This document shows positions 1-8,483 of a stretch of 64,000 nucleotides of DNA, piece by piece. The position numbers and the translations under genes were made by a program. The stretch is from Terriglobia bacterium (GTDB lineage: Bacteria; Acidobacteriota; Terriglobia; Versatilivoradales; Versatilivoraceae): assembly GCA_951813285.1 (NCBI GenBank), contig OX638355.1, forward strand, positions 4,111,136 through 4,175,135, written 5' to 3'. The notes under the pieces were generated by a model. It had not been told where the DNA came from. It ran no database searches and was given only the letters and a program-made list of their open reading frames with translations. The stretch's first letter is position 1, and every line of letters starts with the position of its first letter.

Positions 1-272
1 TGCAAACTGCGCGGGAACTGGTGCAAGGCGCCGACCCGGAGAAAGTCAAGCTCATCATCATCGATCTCAACGGGCGAACGACAGAGCCGCTGCAGGCCAT
101 TCAGGAACTCCAGGGCATGTCCGGCCGGAACCCTATTCCCATTCTGGCCTACTACTCCCACGTTCAGACCGAACTCGCCGAGGACGCCCGCCAGGCAGGC
201 GCCCGCTGGGTTCTGCCCCGTTCGGCTTTCTCGGCCCGCCTGGCCAGGATTTTGACGGACCTGAAGGCCTGA
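1..272 (+). CDS. C-terminal part of a response-regulator receiver-like protein (cut by window edge)
   Basis: The frame is open to the left edge of the window, so the true start lies outside. The visible ~90 residues alternate short hydrophobic strands (KLIIIDL, IPILAYY) with helices, and they end in a helix after a W-V-L-P-R stretch. This is the pattern of the second half of a CheY-like receiver domain: the third strand, then a strand ending near the conserved Ser/Thr, then the beta5 region. No output domain follows, because the protein stops at 272. The position of the lysine normally found in beta5 is occupied by R in LPRSAF, so it may be a pseudo-receiver. It converges with the Hfq-like gene on the other strand, leaving a 10-base gap. 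The fold assignment is inferred from pattern only. Confidence 0.55.
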   Translation, partial: QTARELVQGADPEKVKLIIIDLNGRTTEPLQAIQELQGMSGRNPIPILAYYSHVQTELAEDARQAGARWVLPRSAFSARLARILTDLKA

Positions 273-282
273 ACGAGGGGAA

Positions 283-573
283 TCAACGTTCCTGGATGTA
301 TTTGATTTGGTGCTTGTAGATGAACATGTTGGCTTCGCGGTTGCGGGTCACGCGGATAAAGCGCTTGTCGTAGTATTCAATCCAGCCTTCGATTTCTTCG
401 TTATTGAGCAACTTCACCACGACCCGCCTCTTGTCGCGAACCAGATTGTTCAGATAGAGGGATTCCGCATGGGTCTGATCTTCCACCTGGTGGGATCGAA
501 GAATCGCCTCCGAGATCCCGTCTCGGGACCTGCCCGGGGCATTCTTGCGACGACTCTTCTTGTTCAAGTTCAA
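283..573 (-). CDS. hfq: Hfq-like Sm-fold RNA-binding protein
   Basis: An Sm-fold RNA chaperone candidate of about 96 residues. The C-terminal 60 residues match the Hfq layout: a helix with SLYLNNL, an Sm1-like strand block (VVVKLLNNEEIEGWIEYYD), and an Sm2-like motif YKHQIKYIQ corresponding to the YKHAI motif of classical Hfq. In the family it forms a hexameric ring that pairs small RNAs with mRNAs. I place the start at a TTG at 573, because an AGGGAG Shine-Dalgarno lies 6 bases upstream. The same frame is open as far as an ATG at 774, but that extension runs through a dispersed repeat (663-683) and overlaps the divergent gene at 761. The N-terminal 35 residues are basic and poorly conserved. 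Family assignment good; start less certain. Confidence 0.75.
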   Translation of the reverse strand: MNLNKKSRRKNAPGRSRDGISEAILRSHQVEDQTHAESLYLNNLVRDKRRVVVKLLNNEEIEGWIEYYDKRFIRVTRNREANMFIYKHQIKYIQER

Positions 574-662
574 GGCCCGCTCCCTGGCGCCGAGCCGCAA
601 TGCTGAATCGGACCGGCTTGAATGATGATAGTATCCCTGGTCGATCAGAGCAAGGACGGCCA

Positions 663-683
663 AGCCTGCATTTCTCACCGGGG
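663..683 (+). repeat. Dispersed repeat A copy (AGCCYGCATTTCTCACCRGG type)
   Basis: A near copy of the 20-base repeat A core seen at 4111, 4257, 7567, 8397 and 25075. It lies between the divergent Hfq-like and TIM-barrel genes. Confidence 0.7.
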
Positions 684-760
684 AGCGCAAGGGAGCATCC
701 TCGATCGGGCCTTGTGCGACCATAACCTGCAGGGGTTTCGGTTCTAACCCTTGAACCATC

Positions 761-1615
761 ATGCAGCCAGGCATATCGACCTACCTGTTCATCGAGGACC
801 GATTGGACCTGGACAGGTTGGCGGCCCTGCGCCGGCAAGGCTTTCAGCGGGTGGAGATCCTGGCCTTGAGGCCCCATTTCGACTATCGGGACAGGCAGCT
901 CGCGCGGGAGCTGGCTGCCTGGCTCCGGGATCAGGAGTCCTTTCTCCACTCCGTGCACCTGCCCCACTGCCTGGAATTCCGGCCGGACAGATTCCTGACC
1001 CCGCTCTCCATTGCCGCTACCGAACCCCACCGCAGAACCCAGGCGGTAGACGAGGCCCGCAGAGCACTGGAGTTCGCCGAGATGGTTCCCTTTCCGCTGG
1101 CCGTGATTCATGCGGGGGCTCTCGAGGATGGATATCGGCCCCGGCACCTGGACGCCATCTACCAGAGCCTGGAGATCCTGGTCCCGTTTGCCGGCGATCG
1201 CGGGGTTCGCTTGACACTGGAGAATATTCCCAACAGACTTTCCCTGGGGAGGCTGGGGCGGTTCCTGCGGGAAGCCGGCCTGGCGGACGTCGGCATCTGC
1301 TTCGACGCCGGACACGCCCACCTGGAAGACGACCCGTCAGACCAGATTGCGGCTGTCGGGGAACGGATCCTCACGACCCATCTCCATGACAACCGCGGAC
1401 ATCGGGATGAACACCTGCCCCCGTTCGCCGGGACGGCGCCCTGGCGGGAATTCCTGCAGGGCCTGGCAAACTCCGGTTACGACGGCTGTCTCTTATTGGA
1501 GTCTCGCGGTCAAGGAACTGACTTCCAAACCACGTTGAAGTCGGCTCGAGAGGCCTGCGGCCGACTGGAGGACTGTTGGGAGGCGGTGAGTCATGCGGTG
1601 GCGAAGGAGGAGTGA
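761..1615 (+). CDS. Sugar phosphate isomerase/epimerase-like TIM-barrel protein
   Basis: A 284-residue protein of the xylose-isomerase-like TIM-barrel superfamily (AP endonuclease 2 / sugar isomerase Pfam group). It begins with a first strand GISTYLF, as is typical. Metal-ligand candidates are spaced as in the family: H-x-H at SVHLPH, a glutamate in LTLENIPN, an aspartate/histidine pair in [16 protein letters not shown], and a terminal LLLESRG. The substrate cannot be told from sequence; members act on sugars, inositols or hydroxypyruvate. Its stop codon shares one base with the asnS start (TGATG), so the two are translationally coupled. An SD for asnS lies inside the end of this gene. It is probably cytoplasmic, with no signal peptide. 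Confidence 0.8.
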   Translation: MQPGISTYLFIEDRLDLDRLAALRRQGFQRVEILALRPHFDYRDRQLARELAAWLRDQESFLHSVHLPHCLEFRPDRFLTPLSIAATEPHRRTQAVDEARRALEFAEMVPFPLAVIHAGALEDGYRPRHLDAIYQSLEILVPFAGDRGVRLTLENIPNRLSLGRLGRFLREAGLADVGICFDAGHAHLEDDPSDQIAAVGERILTTHLHDNRGHRDEHLPPFAGTAPWREFLQGLANSGYDGCLLLESRGQGTDFQTTLKSAREACGRLEDCWEAVSHAVAKEE

Positions 1616-2925
1616 TGGCTGAGATCGCGATTCGGGACGCAGCCCATCACGAGGGAAGAGAAGCGACCATACGAGGGTGGCTCTACCACCATCGATCGAG
1701 CGGAAAGATCATCTTCCTGGTTCTGCGGGACGGGACCGGCCTGATGCAGGCGATTGTCCTCAGGAACGCGGTTCCACCCGATGTGTTTCAACAGGCCAGG
1801 GAGTTGACCCAGGAGTCCTCCCTCGAGGTCACGGGCACGGTCCGAAGAGTCCCTGAAGGCAAGCGGGCTCCCGGGGGTGTGGAGATGGAGGTCACGGATC
1901 TGAAGCCCATCCAGCGGGTTCCGGCCGAGCGACCCTTCCCCATCAGCCCCAAGGAACATGGGATCGAGTTCCTGCTGGACCAGCGCCACCTGTGGCTGCG
2001 GTCATCCCGGCAGCACGCCATCCTCAAGGTCCGGCACGAAGTGATTACCGCCACCCGCAATTTTTTCGATGGCCGCGGTTTTACCCTGGTCGACACCCCG
2101 ATCTTTACCCCCGCGGCTTGCGAAGGCACCACCACCCTTTTCGAGGTCCCCTACTTCGATGAAAAGGCCTATCTGACTCAATCGGGGCAGCTCTACAACG
2201 AGGCAGCGGCAGCGGCGTTCGGCAGGGTCTACTCCTTTGGCCCCACCTTTCGAGCCGAGAAGTCGAAGACCCGGCGCCATCTCACCGAGTTCTGGATGGT
2301 GGAGCCCGAAGTCGCCCACGCCACTCTGGAGGACATCCTGGTGCTGGCCGAAGACCTGGTATCGGAAATCCTCGCCCGGGTGCTGGGCAACTGCAGCTCC
2401 CATCTGGCTACCCTGGACCGGGACGTGGAGCCACTCAAGAAAATCGCCCCTCCATTCCCTCGCCTCACCTACGACGAAGCCGTGTCCATCCTGAAATCCA
2501 AGGACTCGGACATCGAGTGGGGCAGCGATCTGGGCGGGGCCGACGAGACGCTGCTGGCCCGGCAGTTCGACCGCCCGGTGATGATTCACCGCTACCCTTC
2601 TCAAGCCAAGGCCTTTTACATGGAGCCCGACCCCCTTCGTCCGGAAGTGGCGCTTTCGGCTGACGTCCTGGCTCCGGAGGGCTACGGTGAGATCATCGGC
2701 GGCGGGCAGAGAGCCACCAGCCTGGACTTCCTCTGCCAACGCATCCGGGAGCACCGCCTGCCGGCAGAGGCCTTCGAGTGGTATCTGGACCTGCGCCGTT
2801 ACGGCAACTTCCCCCATTCAGGATTCGGCATGGGCATCGAACGGGTGGTGGCCTGGATTTGCGGGCTGGAGCACGTCCGCGAGGCGATTCCCTTCCCCCG
2901 GACCATCTATCGGCTGACGCCGTAG
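1615..2925 (+). CDS. asnS: Asparaginyl-tRNA synthetase (AsnRS)
   Basis: A class II aminoacyl-tRNA synthetase of 436 residues that charges tRNA-Asn with asparagine in the cytoplasm. An N-terminal OB-fold anticodon domain comes first ([19 protein letters not shown]), then the class II core. Motif 2 is visible as [21 protein letters not shown] split around the R-R-H-L-x-E-F signature, and motif 3 as [10 protein letters not shown]. The C-terminus ends in FPRTIYRL, a form of the PRT motif typical of AsnRS rather than AspRS. The start at 1615 was chosen because GGAGGAG stands just upstream and the ATG overlaps the TGA of the preceding gene. The presence of AsnRS suggests direct charging of asparagine rather than only transamidation. 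Confidence 0.95.
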   Translation: MAEIAIRDAAHHEGREATIRGWLYHHRSSGKIIFLVLRDGTGLMQAIVLRNAVPPDVFQQARELTQESSLEVTGTVRRVPEGKRAPGGVEMEVTDLKPIQRVPAERPFPISPKEHGIEFLLDQRHLWLRSSRQHAILKVRHEVITATRNFFDGRGFTLVDTPIFTPAACEGTTTLFEVPYFDEKAYLTQSGQLYNEAAAAAFGRVYSFGPTFRAEKSKTRRHLTEFWMVEPEVAHATLEDILVLAEDLVSEILARVLGNCSSHLATLDRDVEPLKKIAPPFPRLTYDEAVSILKSKDSDIEWGSDLGGADETLLARQFDRPVMIHRYPSQAKAFYMEPDPLRPEVALSADVLAPEGYGEIIGGGQRATSLDFLCQRIREHRLPAEAFEWYLDLRRYGNFPHSGFGMGIERVVAWICGLEHVREAIPFPRTIYRLTP

Positions 2926-2932
2926 AGGATAG

Positions 2933-2964
2933 TGGATAACTCTTTTTTGCTGTTGTTTCAGGTA
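2933..2964 (-). repeat. Fragment of dispersed repeat block B
   Basis: The stretch GTGGATAACTCTTTTTTGCT followed by GTTGTTTCAGG, between asnS and ddl, matches the reverse complement of the junction sequence found at 43640-43670. There a TGAAACAAC end runs into an AAAAGAGTTATCCACGAAG block. It appears to be a short remnant of that repeat. Confidence 0.6.
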
Positions 2965-2969
2965 AGCTA

Positions 2970-4073
2970 ATGGAAAAAATCACCGTGGCCGTGCTGTTCG
3001 GCGGCAAATCCGGAGAGCATGAAGTCTCGTTGCAGTCAGCGGCGTCGATTTTGTCGGCCATCGACCGCGCCAGGTACCACGTCATCCCCATTGGCATTAC
3101 CAAGGAGGGCGGCTGGCGGGCCGATCCCGAGTTTCGGGAAGGGGGATTCCGCGAGATCCTGCAGCAGGGAACCCCCGTCCTGCTGCCCGCCGGGCCGGCG
3201 CCCTCGGGCCAGTTGATTCAACTCGATGCTGCCGGTTCCCTGGGCGGGCCGCGGGTTTCGGTCGACGTGGTCTTCCCGGTGCTCCACGGTCCCTTCGGAG
3301 AAGACGGCACTATCCAGGGAATGCTCGAGCTGGCCAATGTCCCCTACGTCGGCGCCGGTGTGCTGGGTTCCGCCGTCGCCATGGACAAGGATGTGATGAA
3401 GAGGCTGTTCCAACAGGATGGACTGCCGACCGCTCCCTTCCTGGCCTACCCCTCGGACCATTGGAGGAACCGGGGCCGGGACCTGGAGCAGGAAGTGGCA
3501 GACCGGTTGGGTTACCCCTGCTTCGTAAAGCCTGCCAACCTGGGCTCCTCCATCGGAATCAGCAGGGTGGAAGGGGCGGCGGGACTCTCGGAAGCGCTGG
3601 CCCTGGCCGGTGAGTTCGACGAGAAGGTCATCGTCGAGAAAGGGCTGGACGCCAGAGAGATCGAGTGTTCCGTCCTGGGAAACGCCGATCCGCAAGCATC
3701 CCTCCCGGGTGAGATCATCCCACGGTCAGGCTTCTACGACTATCAGGCGAAATATCTGGACGACAGCGCGGAGCTGGTTGTTCCCGCACCGCTTCGGCCG
3801 GACCAGGTGGAGCAGATCCGGCGAATGGCTCTCAGATCCTTTCAGGCGCTCGAGTGTCAGGGCATGGCCAGGGTCGATTTTTTTCTGGAAAGGACCACGG
3901 AAGACATCTATGTCAATGAAGTCAACACCATCCCCGGATTCACCTCGATCAGCATGTACCCCAAGCTGTGGCAGGCCAGCGGGCTGGCCTATTCCGATCT
4001 TATCGACCGGCTGATCCGGCTTGCCCTGGAGCGCCATGGCCGGCGCCAGGCCAGGCGAATCGACGGCGGTTGA
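2970..4073 (+). CDS. ddl: D-alanine--D-alanine ligase
   Basis: A 367-residue ATP-grasp ligase that makes D-Ala-D-Ala for peptidoglycan in the cytoplasm. The N-terminal signature VLFGGKSGEHEVSLQSA is the standard Ddl opening. The central ATP-grasp has FVKPANLGSSIGISR and EIECSVLGN, and the C-terminal metal/ATP block has RVDFF and NEVNTIPGFTSISMYP. The length is normal for the family. It follows asnS by 44 bases that contain a fragment of repeat B, so co-transcription with asnS is possible but not shown. It converges with a small exported-protein gene across a MITE-like element. Confidence 0.95.
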   Translation: MEKITVAVLFGGKSGEHEVSLQSAASILSAIDRARYHVIPIGITKEGGWRADPEFREGGFREILQQGTPVLLPAGPAPSGQLIQLDAAGSLGGPRVSVDVVFPVLHGPFGEDGTIQGMLELANVPYVGAGVLGSAVAMDKDVMKRLFQQDGLPTAPFLAYPSDHWRNRGRDLEQEVADRLGYPCFVKPANLGSSIGISRVEGAAGLSEALALAGEFDEKVIVEKGLDAREIECSVLGNADPQASLPGEIIPRSGFYDYQAKYLDDSAELVVPAPLRPDQVEQIRRMALRSFQALECQGMARVDFFLERTTEDIYVNEVNTIPGFTSISMYPKLWQASGLAYSDLIDRLIRLALERHGRRQARRIDGG

Positions 4074-4110
4074 GCCCGGGCGAGGACATGTTCCCGAGCC
4101 GCCAGGATTT

Positions 4111-4276
4111 AGCCCGCATTTCTCACCAGGCCGCTGGCGAGTTTAAATAGGCCGTTTATTTTCAGTGCCTTATTGGACCTGTTTTGATGGCATCCGGGAA
4201 CAGACGGCGCTGGGCACGCCTTGGCTTGTCTTTTTCCCTTCAGCGCGCACATGCTCCCTGGTGAGAAATGCGGGCT
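4111..4276. mobile_element. MITE-like element with perfect 20-bp terminal inverted repeats (repeat A pair)
   Basis: The left end AGCCCGCATTTCTCACCAGG (4111-4130) is the exact reverse complement of the right end at 4257-4276. The 126 bases between have no coding potential. Single copies of the same 20-mer occur elsewhere in the window (about 663, 7567, 8397, 25075). The element lies between the convergent ddl and 4275-4634 genes, and its right end overlaps the TAG stop of the latter. It could be a non-autonomous transposon, or a paired REP-type element acting as a bidirectional transcription end. The inverted repeat is seen directly; mobility is inferred. Confidence 0.75.
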
Positions 4277-4634
4277 AGCGGAATCCCCGCTTGATCCGGA
4301 TCTTGATTTTTCTGGCCAGTTTCTCGAGGTCCTCGGCCTTCTTGAATATTCCTATCGAGTAGGTATGAGGATTGGAATTCTGAATCATTTCCTCGAGCTG
4401 CGCGGATCCTTCCGCAAGCCTTTCCGAGTCGCTTTTCAGCTTCTGAAAAGCCTGCCGCAGTCTTTGAGACCTCATCTTGGCTCTCTGATCGGCGGAAAGC
4501 CCGCCCCGGCCGGCGGGGATGGTAGTGGTGGGAAAACTCGAGGGGACCGGCGACACGGTCTGACCCTGGTGAGGGCGGCAAAGGACCACCAGAAGCAAGC
4601 TGCCAAGAAAGGCCAACCCAATCTGTGTTTTCAT
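4275..4634 (-). CDS. Small exported protein of unknown function
   Basis: A 119-residue protein with an N-terminal signal sequence (MKTQIGLAFLGSLLLVVLC, possibly a lipobox LVVLC). A Ser/Pro/Thr-rich linker follows, then a basic, helical C-terminal half rich in Lys, Glu and Gln that could form a coiled coil. I recognise no family. The start at 4634 is supported by AAGGAG 7 bases upstream and by a promoter-like sequence at 4671-4699. The longer frame to 4733 would place the start upstream of that promoter. Its stop codon overlaps the end of the MITE-like element at 4111-4276. It is divergent from the VTT membrane protein at 4775. Confidence 0.6.
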   Translation of the reverse strand: MKTQIGLAFLGSLLLVVLCRPHQGQTVSPVPSSFPTTTIPAGRGGLSADQRAKMRSQRLRQAFQKLKSDSERLAEGSAQLEEMIQNSNPHTYSIGIFKKAEDLEKLARKIKIRIKRGFR

Positions 4635-4670
4635 GAACCGGCTCCTTTTCTTCGGGTGACGACCCTCTGG

Positions 4671-4699
4671 AGTAAACTGTATTGTGATGGACTTGTCAA
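4671..4699 (-). promoter_or_regulatory. Sigma70-type promoter for the 4275-4634 gene
   Basis: On the minus strand a perfect TTGACA (4699-4694) is followed, after 17 bases, by TTTACT (4676-4671). Transcription would start about 30 bases before the chosen ATG at 4634. Confidence 0.55.
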
Positions 4700-4774
4700 T
4701 TTGGACGTCTTCCCCGCCCGTCAGCCGTTCCAATCCACATTCCGATTGAAATCCACCGAGCCGATGAGGGTCCC

Positions 4775-5386
4775 GTGAAAGAGGGTTTGCTCAAGATCCA
4801 AGGCTGGTTTCTGGCGCTGACCGGCCCTCTGGGAGGGTGGGCGCTTCTGCTCATCGCGTTGGTCGACTCCTCATTCCTTTCGCTTCCGGAAGTGAACGAC
4901 ATCCTGATAATCACCCTGTCGATCCAGTCCCCCGACCAAATGCTTTTCTTCTGCTCCATGACCACGATCGGCTCCATTCTGGGCTGCATGACGCTGTATC
5001 TTGCCGGACGCAAGGGCGGAGAGGTCTTGGCACGCAAGAAACTGGCGCCCCGCCAGTTGGAAAGAATTGGAGGCTGGTATCGGCGTTACGGCATTCTGGC
5101 CGTAATCGTTCCATCCATTCTGCCTCCCCCCACACCCTTCAAGATCTTTGTCCTGAGCGCCAGCATCTTCAAGGTCAGCCCCGCCAAGTTCCTGCTCGCC
5201 ATCACCCTGGGTCGAGGATTTCGCTACTTTCTGCAAGGATACCTGGCCGTCCGATACGGCCAGCAGGCTCTCTTTTATATGAAACACCACTATCCCACGG
5301 TAGCCTGGGCGATCCTGGCCCTGTTGGTGTCGGGGGGCCTCATCGTCCTGCTGGTTCGCAGGTTTCGGCGCTCTCAAATCAGTTGA
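4775..5386 (+). CDS. VTT/DedA-family membrane protein (YqaA-like)
   Basis: A 203-residue integral membrane protein with four to five hydrophobic segments: residues ~18-35, 50-75, a loop carrying the G-R-K-G-G motif, ~105-130 with PPPTPFKIF, and a final helix ~175-195. The layout G..AGRKGG then a short re-entrant loop with an R-Y-G-I-L-A...P-P-x-P-F-K motif is that of the SNARE-associated / VTT (DedA) family. Bacterial members act as lipid scramblase/flippase-like proteins, for example on undecaprenyl phosphate or phosphatidylethanolamine. The start is GTG at 4775 behind a GAGGG. The precise substrate is unknown. It ends about 40 bases before a lipoprotein gene. Confidence 0.75.
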   Translation: MKEGLLKIQGWFLALTGPLGGWALLLIALVDSSFLSLPEVNDILIITLSIQSPDQMLFFCSMTTIGSILGCMTLYLAGRKGGEVLARKKLAPRQLERIGGWYRRYGILAVIVPSILPPPTPFKIFVLSASIFKVSPAKFLLAITLGRGFRYFLQGYLAVRYGQQALFYMKHHYPTVAWAILALLVSGGLIVLLVRRFRRSQIS

Positions 5387-5412
5387 CGCCATTCCAACTG
5401 ATTTGGTAACAT
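5383..5412 (+). promoter_or_regulatory. Possible promoter for the 5426 lipoprotein gene
   Basis: TTGACG (5383-5388) and TAACAT (5407-5412) are 18 bases apart, just upstream of the start at 5426. The -10 is a weak match, so the call is tentative. Confidence 0.3.
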
Positions 5413-5425
5413 AGTCGATCTAAAG

Positions 5426-6340
5426 ATGTTAGGTAACCCATTGCCTCTTTCCCGCCTCTCCCTGATAGTCCTCGCCACCGCAAGCATTTCTTTCTTTTCA
5501 TCCGGTTGCAGTCCGGCTCGCAGGAGCCAAACGGCGCCGATTCCCACCGATCATCCCCCCCAGCCGGCCCTGACAGCCACCAGGACGGAGTTGATTGGAA
5601 AGGCCCGCCAGGCATCGAAATCGATTCACTCCTTGAAGCTCAAGGTTTCCTACCAGCTTACCGGCCGCAACCTCGAAACAGGAGAGACCAAGGAGTGGCG
5701 CGAAAGCGATGGGTTCATTCTGCTGAGAAAGCCCGCCGACATCCGGGTCAGGGTTCAGGTGTTTCAGGTCACGGCCATCGACATGGTATCCAACGGAACG
5801 AAATTCTCGATCGACGTCCCTCGCAAGAACACCTTCATCCGAGGGCTCAACCACCAGGTCATCCCCCCGCGCAAGGACGTTCCCGTCAACGTCCGGCCCC
5901 AGCACATTTTCGAGGCGCTGGCCCTCGAGGCGCTCGAGGGCGCAGACCCGTCGCTGATTTCGTTGGAGGAACACCAGCAGGACGGACGGAAGTTCTACAT
6001 CCTGTCCTGCAACCGGTGGGCCTCGGGCGGAAGCCTGTCCCTGAAACGGAAGATCTGGTTCGATAGGGTCGATCTCAACATCGTGAGGCTGCAAGCCTAC
6101 GCTCCGGCAGGTCGGCTGGAATCCGAGATCCACTACAGCGATTTTCGCACCGTGGACGGACAGCTCTATCCGGCGCTGGTTCGCTTCGAGAGGCCCCAGG
6201 AAGCCTACCGGATGGCGATTCGGGCCCAGAAGATCGAGGTCAACCTCAACCTGGCCGCTACCGCCTTCGTCCTGAAGAAGTCACCGCGCCGCCAGGTCGT
6301 TGACTTGACCCGCGACCCTCTGCCGGAAGCAGCGAACTGA
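5426..6340 (+). CDS. Exported lipoprotein with LolA/LolB-like (DUF4292-type) fold
   Basis: A 304-residue protein with an N-terminal hydrophobic signal ending in SSGC, probably a lipoprotein signal. Next come a proline-rich linker and a long beta-rich domain of the type seen in outer-membrane lipoprotein-sorting proteins (KLKVSYQLTG, GFILLRKPADIRVRVQ, KIWFDRVDLNIVRLQAY, YSDFRTVDGQLYP). The fold is inferred from this alternation of strands and resembles LolA/LolB/DUF4292. It stands 13 bases upstream of an FtsX-type ABC permease, and a LolD-type ATPase and a LolA follow. A role in outer-membrane lipoprotein or lipid handling is therefore likely. The exact ligand is not known. Confidence 0.65.
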   Translation: MLGNPLPLSRLSLIVLATASISFFSSGCSPARRSQTAPIPTDHPPQPALTATRTELIGKARQASKSIHSLKLKVSYQLTGRNLETGETKEWRESDGFILLRKPADIRVRVQVFQVTAIDMVSNGTKFSIDVPRKNTFIRGLNHQVIPPRKDVPVNVRPQHIFEALALEALEGADPSLISLEEHQQDGRKFYILSCNRWASGGSLSLKRKIWFDRVDLNIVRLQAYAPAGRLESEIHYSDFRTVDGQLYPALVRFERPQEAYRMAIRAQKIEVNLNLAATAFVLKKSPRRQVVDLTRDPLPEAAN

Positions 6341-6353
6341 GAGGATCCTCCGA

Positions 6354-7460
6354 TTGAGCGCTCAACTTGTTTTGTCCAACCTCCGATCCCGCCCCATGCG
6401 GTCGCTGGCCACGGCCCTGGCGGTCGGGGTGGAGGTGGCGTTGATCCTGCTGCTGGTCAGCTTGTCCAGCGGCATGCTCCGGGAAAACAGCAAACGCATC
6501 TCCGGCGTGGGAGCCGACATCGTCCTGCAACCGCCCAATTCCTCCCTGGTGCTGGCGGCCAGCACCGGCGCCATGTCGGTCAAGATCGCCGACCTGGTTT
6601 CCCGGATCGAAAAAGTGAGGGCGGTGGCCCCCGTATATCTCCAATTGAACACCAGCGGCGGGCTGGGACTCGTCTGGGGCATTGACCTGGAGAGCTTCGA
6701 CCGGATCACCCAGGGCTTCATCTACCTGGAAGGCAGGGGCTTTCAGGGGCCCAACGATGTCATTATCGACGATATTTACGCCGAGGGAAGGGAACTCCGG
6801 CTGGGGGACGAGGTCAAGCTGATGAATCACGCCTTTCACGTTGCCGGCATCGTCGAGCACGGGAAGGGATCCAGAGTCTTCATTCCCATCGGAACCATGC
6901 AGGAGCTGGTGGGCACGCCCCGGCAAGCCACCTTGATGTTGATCACGTGCCACCAGCCATCCGACATCCCCCAGGTCACGGCCGAGCTGGAGCGCCGTCT
7001 GAAGTCCTACCCCGTATTTGACATGAGCAGCTTCGCCGCCCAGGTCGAGGAAGCCAACCGGGACTTTGGACCCATAAAATTCTTCACCAACACGGTGGTG
7101 TTCATTGCCACGCTGATCGGATTCTTCATCATCTTCCTCTCCATGTACACGGCCACAACCGAGCGGACCCACGAGATCGGCATTCTGAAGTCACTGGGGG
7201 CCAACCAAGGCTATATCTCGCTCCTCTTCCTGAAGGAAGCCCTGATGTTGGGGGGACTGGGGTTCCTGCTGGGACTGGGATTGACCTTTGGAGGCCGCCT
7301 GTTCTTCCAGTGGTTGATGCCGACCCTCCATCACCAACTTCCCCTGTGGTGGCTCCTCTTCACCGGGTTCCTGGCCTTGTTCAGCGCCGGCCTGGGAGCC
7401 CTCTATCCCGCCCTGCGCGCGGCCAGGCAGGATCCCATCGAGGCTCTGGCTTATGAGTAG
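6354..7460 (+). CDS. ABC transporter permease, LolC/MacB type (FtsX domain)
   Basis: A 368-residue inner-membrane protein with four membrane segments: one near residues 15-35, then a large periplasmic MacB-core domain (~40-235), then three helices in the C-terminal FtsX domain (~240-265, 290-315, 330-355). The FtsX signature E-I-G-I-L-K-S-L-G-A and the ending LRAARQDPIEAL are clear. Such permeases pair with a LolD/MacB ATPase and act mechanically rather than as pores, for instance in releasing lipoproteins from the inner membrane. The start is a TTG 13 bases after the lipoprotein gene. The partner ATPase gene is 218 bases downstream. Confidence 0.88.
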   Translation: MSAQLVLSNLRSRPMRSLATALAVGVEVALILLLVSLSSGMLRENSKRISGVGADIVLQPPNSSLVLAASTGAMSVKIADLVSRIEKVRAVAPVYLQLNTSGGLGLVWGIDLESFDRITQGFIYLEGRGFQGPNDVIIDDIYAEGRELRLGDEVKLMNHAFHVAGIVEHGKGSRVFIPIGTMQELVGTPRQATLMLITCHQPSDIPQVTAELERRLKSYPVFDMSSFAAQVEEANRDFGPIKFFTNTVVFIATLIGFFIIFLSMYTATTERTHEIGILKSLGANQGYISLLFLKEALMLGGLGFLLGLGLTFGGRLFFQWLMPTLHHQLPLWWLLFTGFLALFSAGLGALYPALRAARQDPIEALAYE

Positions 7461-7566
7461 GCGGCAGGTGAGGTGCCCTTCGGTTTCCCCCGTAGACCCA
7501 TGAACCGCAGTTGCGCAGCCGTGACAGCGGAAAACAGGTTTCCACCGGCCATTGGAAGGGGCACTG

Positions 7567-7584
7567 ACCCGCATTTCTCACCGG
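7567..7584 (+). repeat. Dispersed repeat A copy
   Basis: ACCCGCATTTCTCACCGG matches the core of repeat A. It lies in the 218-base gap between the ABC permease and its ATPase gene. Confidence 0.65.
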
Positions 7585-7623
7585 AGATTGTCCTCTTGAG
7601 ATCCGAAATTTTTCCCTGTCGCC

Positions 7624-7652
7624 TTCAGAACTGGCAGTCCCTAAGCTATAAT
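7624..7652 (+). promoter_or_regulatory. Promoter of the ABC ATPase gene
   Basis: TTCAGA (7624-7629) and a perfect TATAAT (7647-7652) are spaced by 17 bases. The start codon follows at 7679, so the ATPase seems to have its own promoter separate from the permease. Confidence 0.55.
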
Positions 7653-7678
7653 GCCGTTGCATTTAGAGGACTTTTCCG

Positions 7679-8398
7679 ATGAAGACCATCCTGGAAGCCA
7701 TAGAACTCACCAAGATATTCAAGACCGGCAAGATTGAGGTCGCTGCTGTCCAGGAGGTCTCACTCAAGGTCCGGGAGGGAGAATTTATCGCCATCATGGG
7801 GCCTTCGGGGTGCGGCAAATCCACCTTGCTGCATCTGTTGGGGGGCTTGTCCACTCCCACCTCCGGAAGGGTCCTGGTAGACGGCGAGGAGGTCTCCTCG
7901 GGCAAGGACGCCGTTCGCACCGACATCCGGCGCCGCAAGATCGGGTTCGTGTTCCAGCGGTTCAATCTGCTGCCCACCCTGAGCGCCCAGGGCAACCTGG
8001 AAATTGCTCAGGAGATTCATCGCAACGGCAGCCGAAACCGGAAACATGTGGAGGAGATCCTGAACCTGCTGGGCCTGGAAAAGAAAACCCATCACAAGCC
8101 CTCCGAGCTCTCGGGTGGGGAGCAGCAGCGTCTGGCCATCGCCAGGGCCGTCATCAACAGGCCGGCGATCCTTCTGGCCGATGAACCGACCGGAAACCTG
8201 GACACGCGGAATTCGATGGTGGTGCTGAAGATGATTCAGGAACTGAACCGCGCCTTGAGTCAAACCATCCTCATGATCACCCACAATCCGGAGGCCGCTT
8301 CCATCGCCAACCGCTTGATCGAGATGCGGGACGGGAGGATCGTGTCTCAGCAGCAGGACGGCGAGTGGAACCGGGCAGAGGACCGCATGTCTCTCTAG
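7679..8398 (+). CDS. ABC transporter ATP-binding protein, LolD/MacB type
   Basis: A 239-residue cytoplasmic ATPase subunit. Walker [10 protein letters not shown] lies at residues 41-49. The Q-loop is in [10 protein letters not shown], the ABC signature is [14 protein letters not shown], and Walker [13 protein letters not shown] is followed by an H-loop MITHN. The FNLLP and GNLD forms are typical of the MacB/LolD/FtsE subgroup that partners FtsX-type permeases, and such a permease is encoded just upstream. Together with the LolA at 8999 this suggests a lipoprotein-export (Lol-like) or MacB-like machine. The TAG stop overlaps a copy of dispersed repeat A. Confidence 0.93.
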   Translation: MKTILEAIELTKIFKTGKIEVAAVQEVSLKVREGEFIAIMGPSGCGKSTLLHLLGGLSTPTSGRVLVDGEEVSSGKDAVRTDIRRRKIGFVFQRFNLLPTLSAQGNLEIAQEIHRNGSRNRKHVEEILNLLGLEKKTHHKPSELSGGEQQRLAIARAVINRPAILLADEPTGNLDTRNSMVVLKMIQELNRALSQTILMITHNPEAASIANRLIEMRDGRIVSQQQDGEWNRAEDRMSL

Positions 8399-8420
8399 CC
8401 CGCATTTCTCACCAGGTCGC
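8397..8420 (+). repeat. Dispersed repeat A copy abutting a stop codon
   Basis: AGCCCGCATTTCTCACCAGG followed by TCGC. Its first two bases are the AG of the TAG stop of the ATPase gene. This is the same arrangement as at 4275-4276 on the other strand. Confidence 0.75.
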
Positions 8421-8483
8421 CGGCAGCGCGGGCAGAATCCATGGTGGCAAGTCGGTCACCGGAAGCCGGCAAGGCGGAGATCG

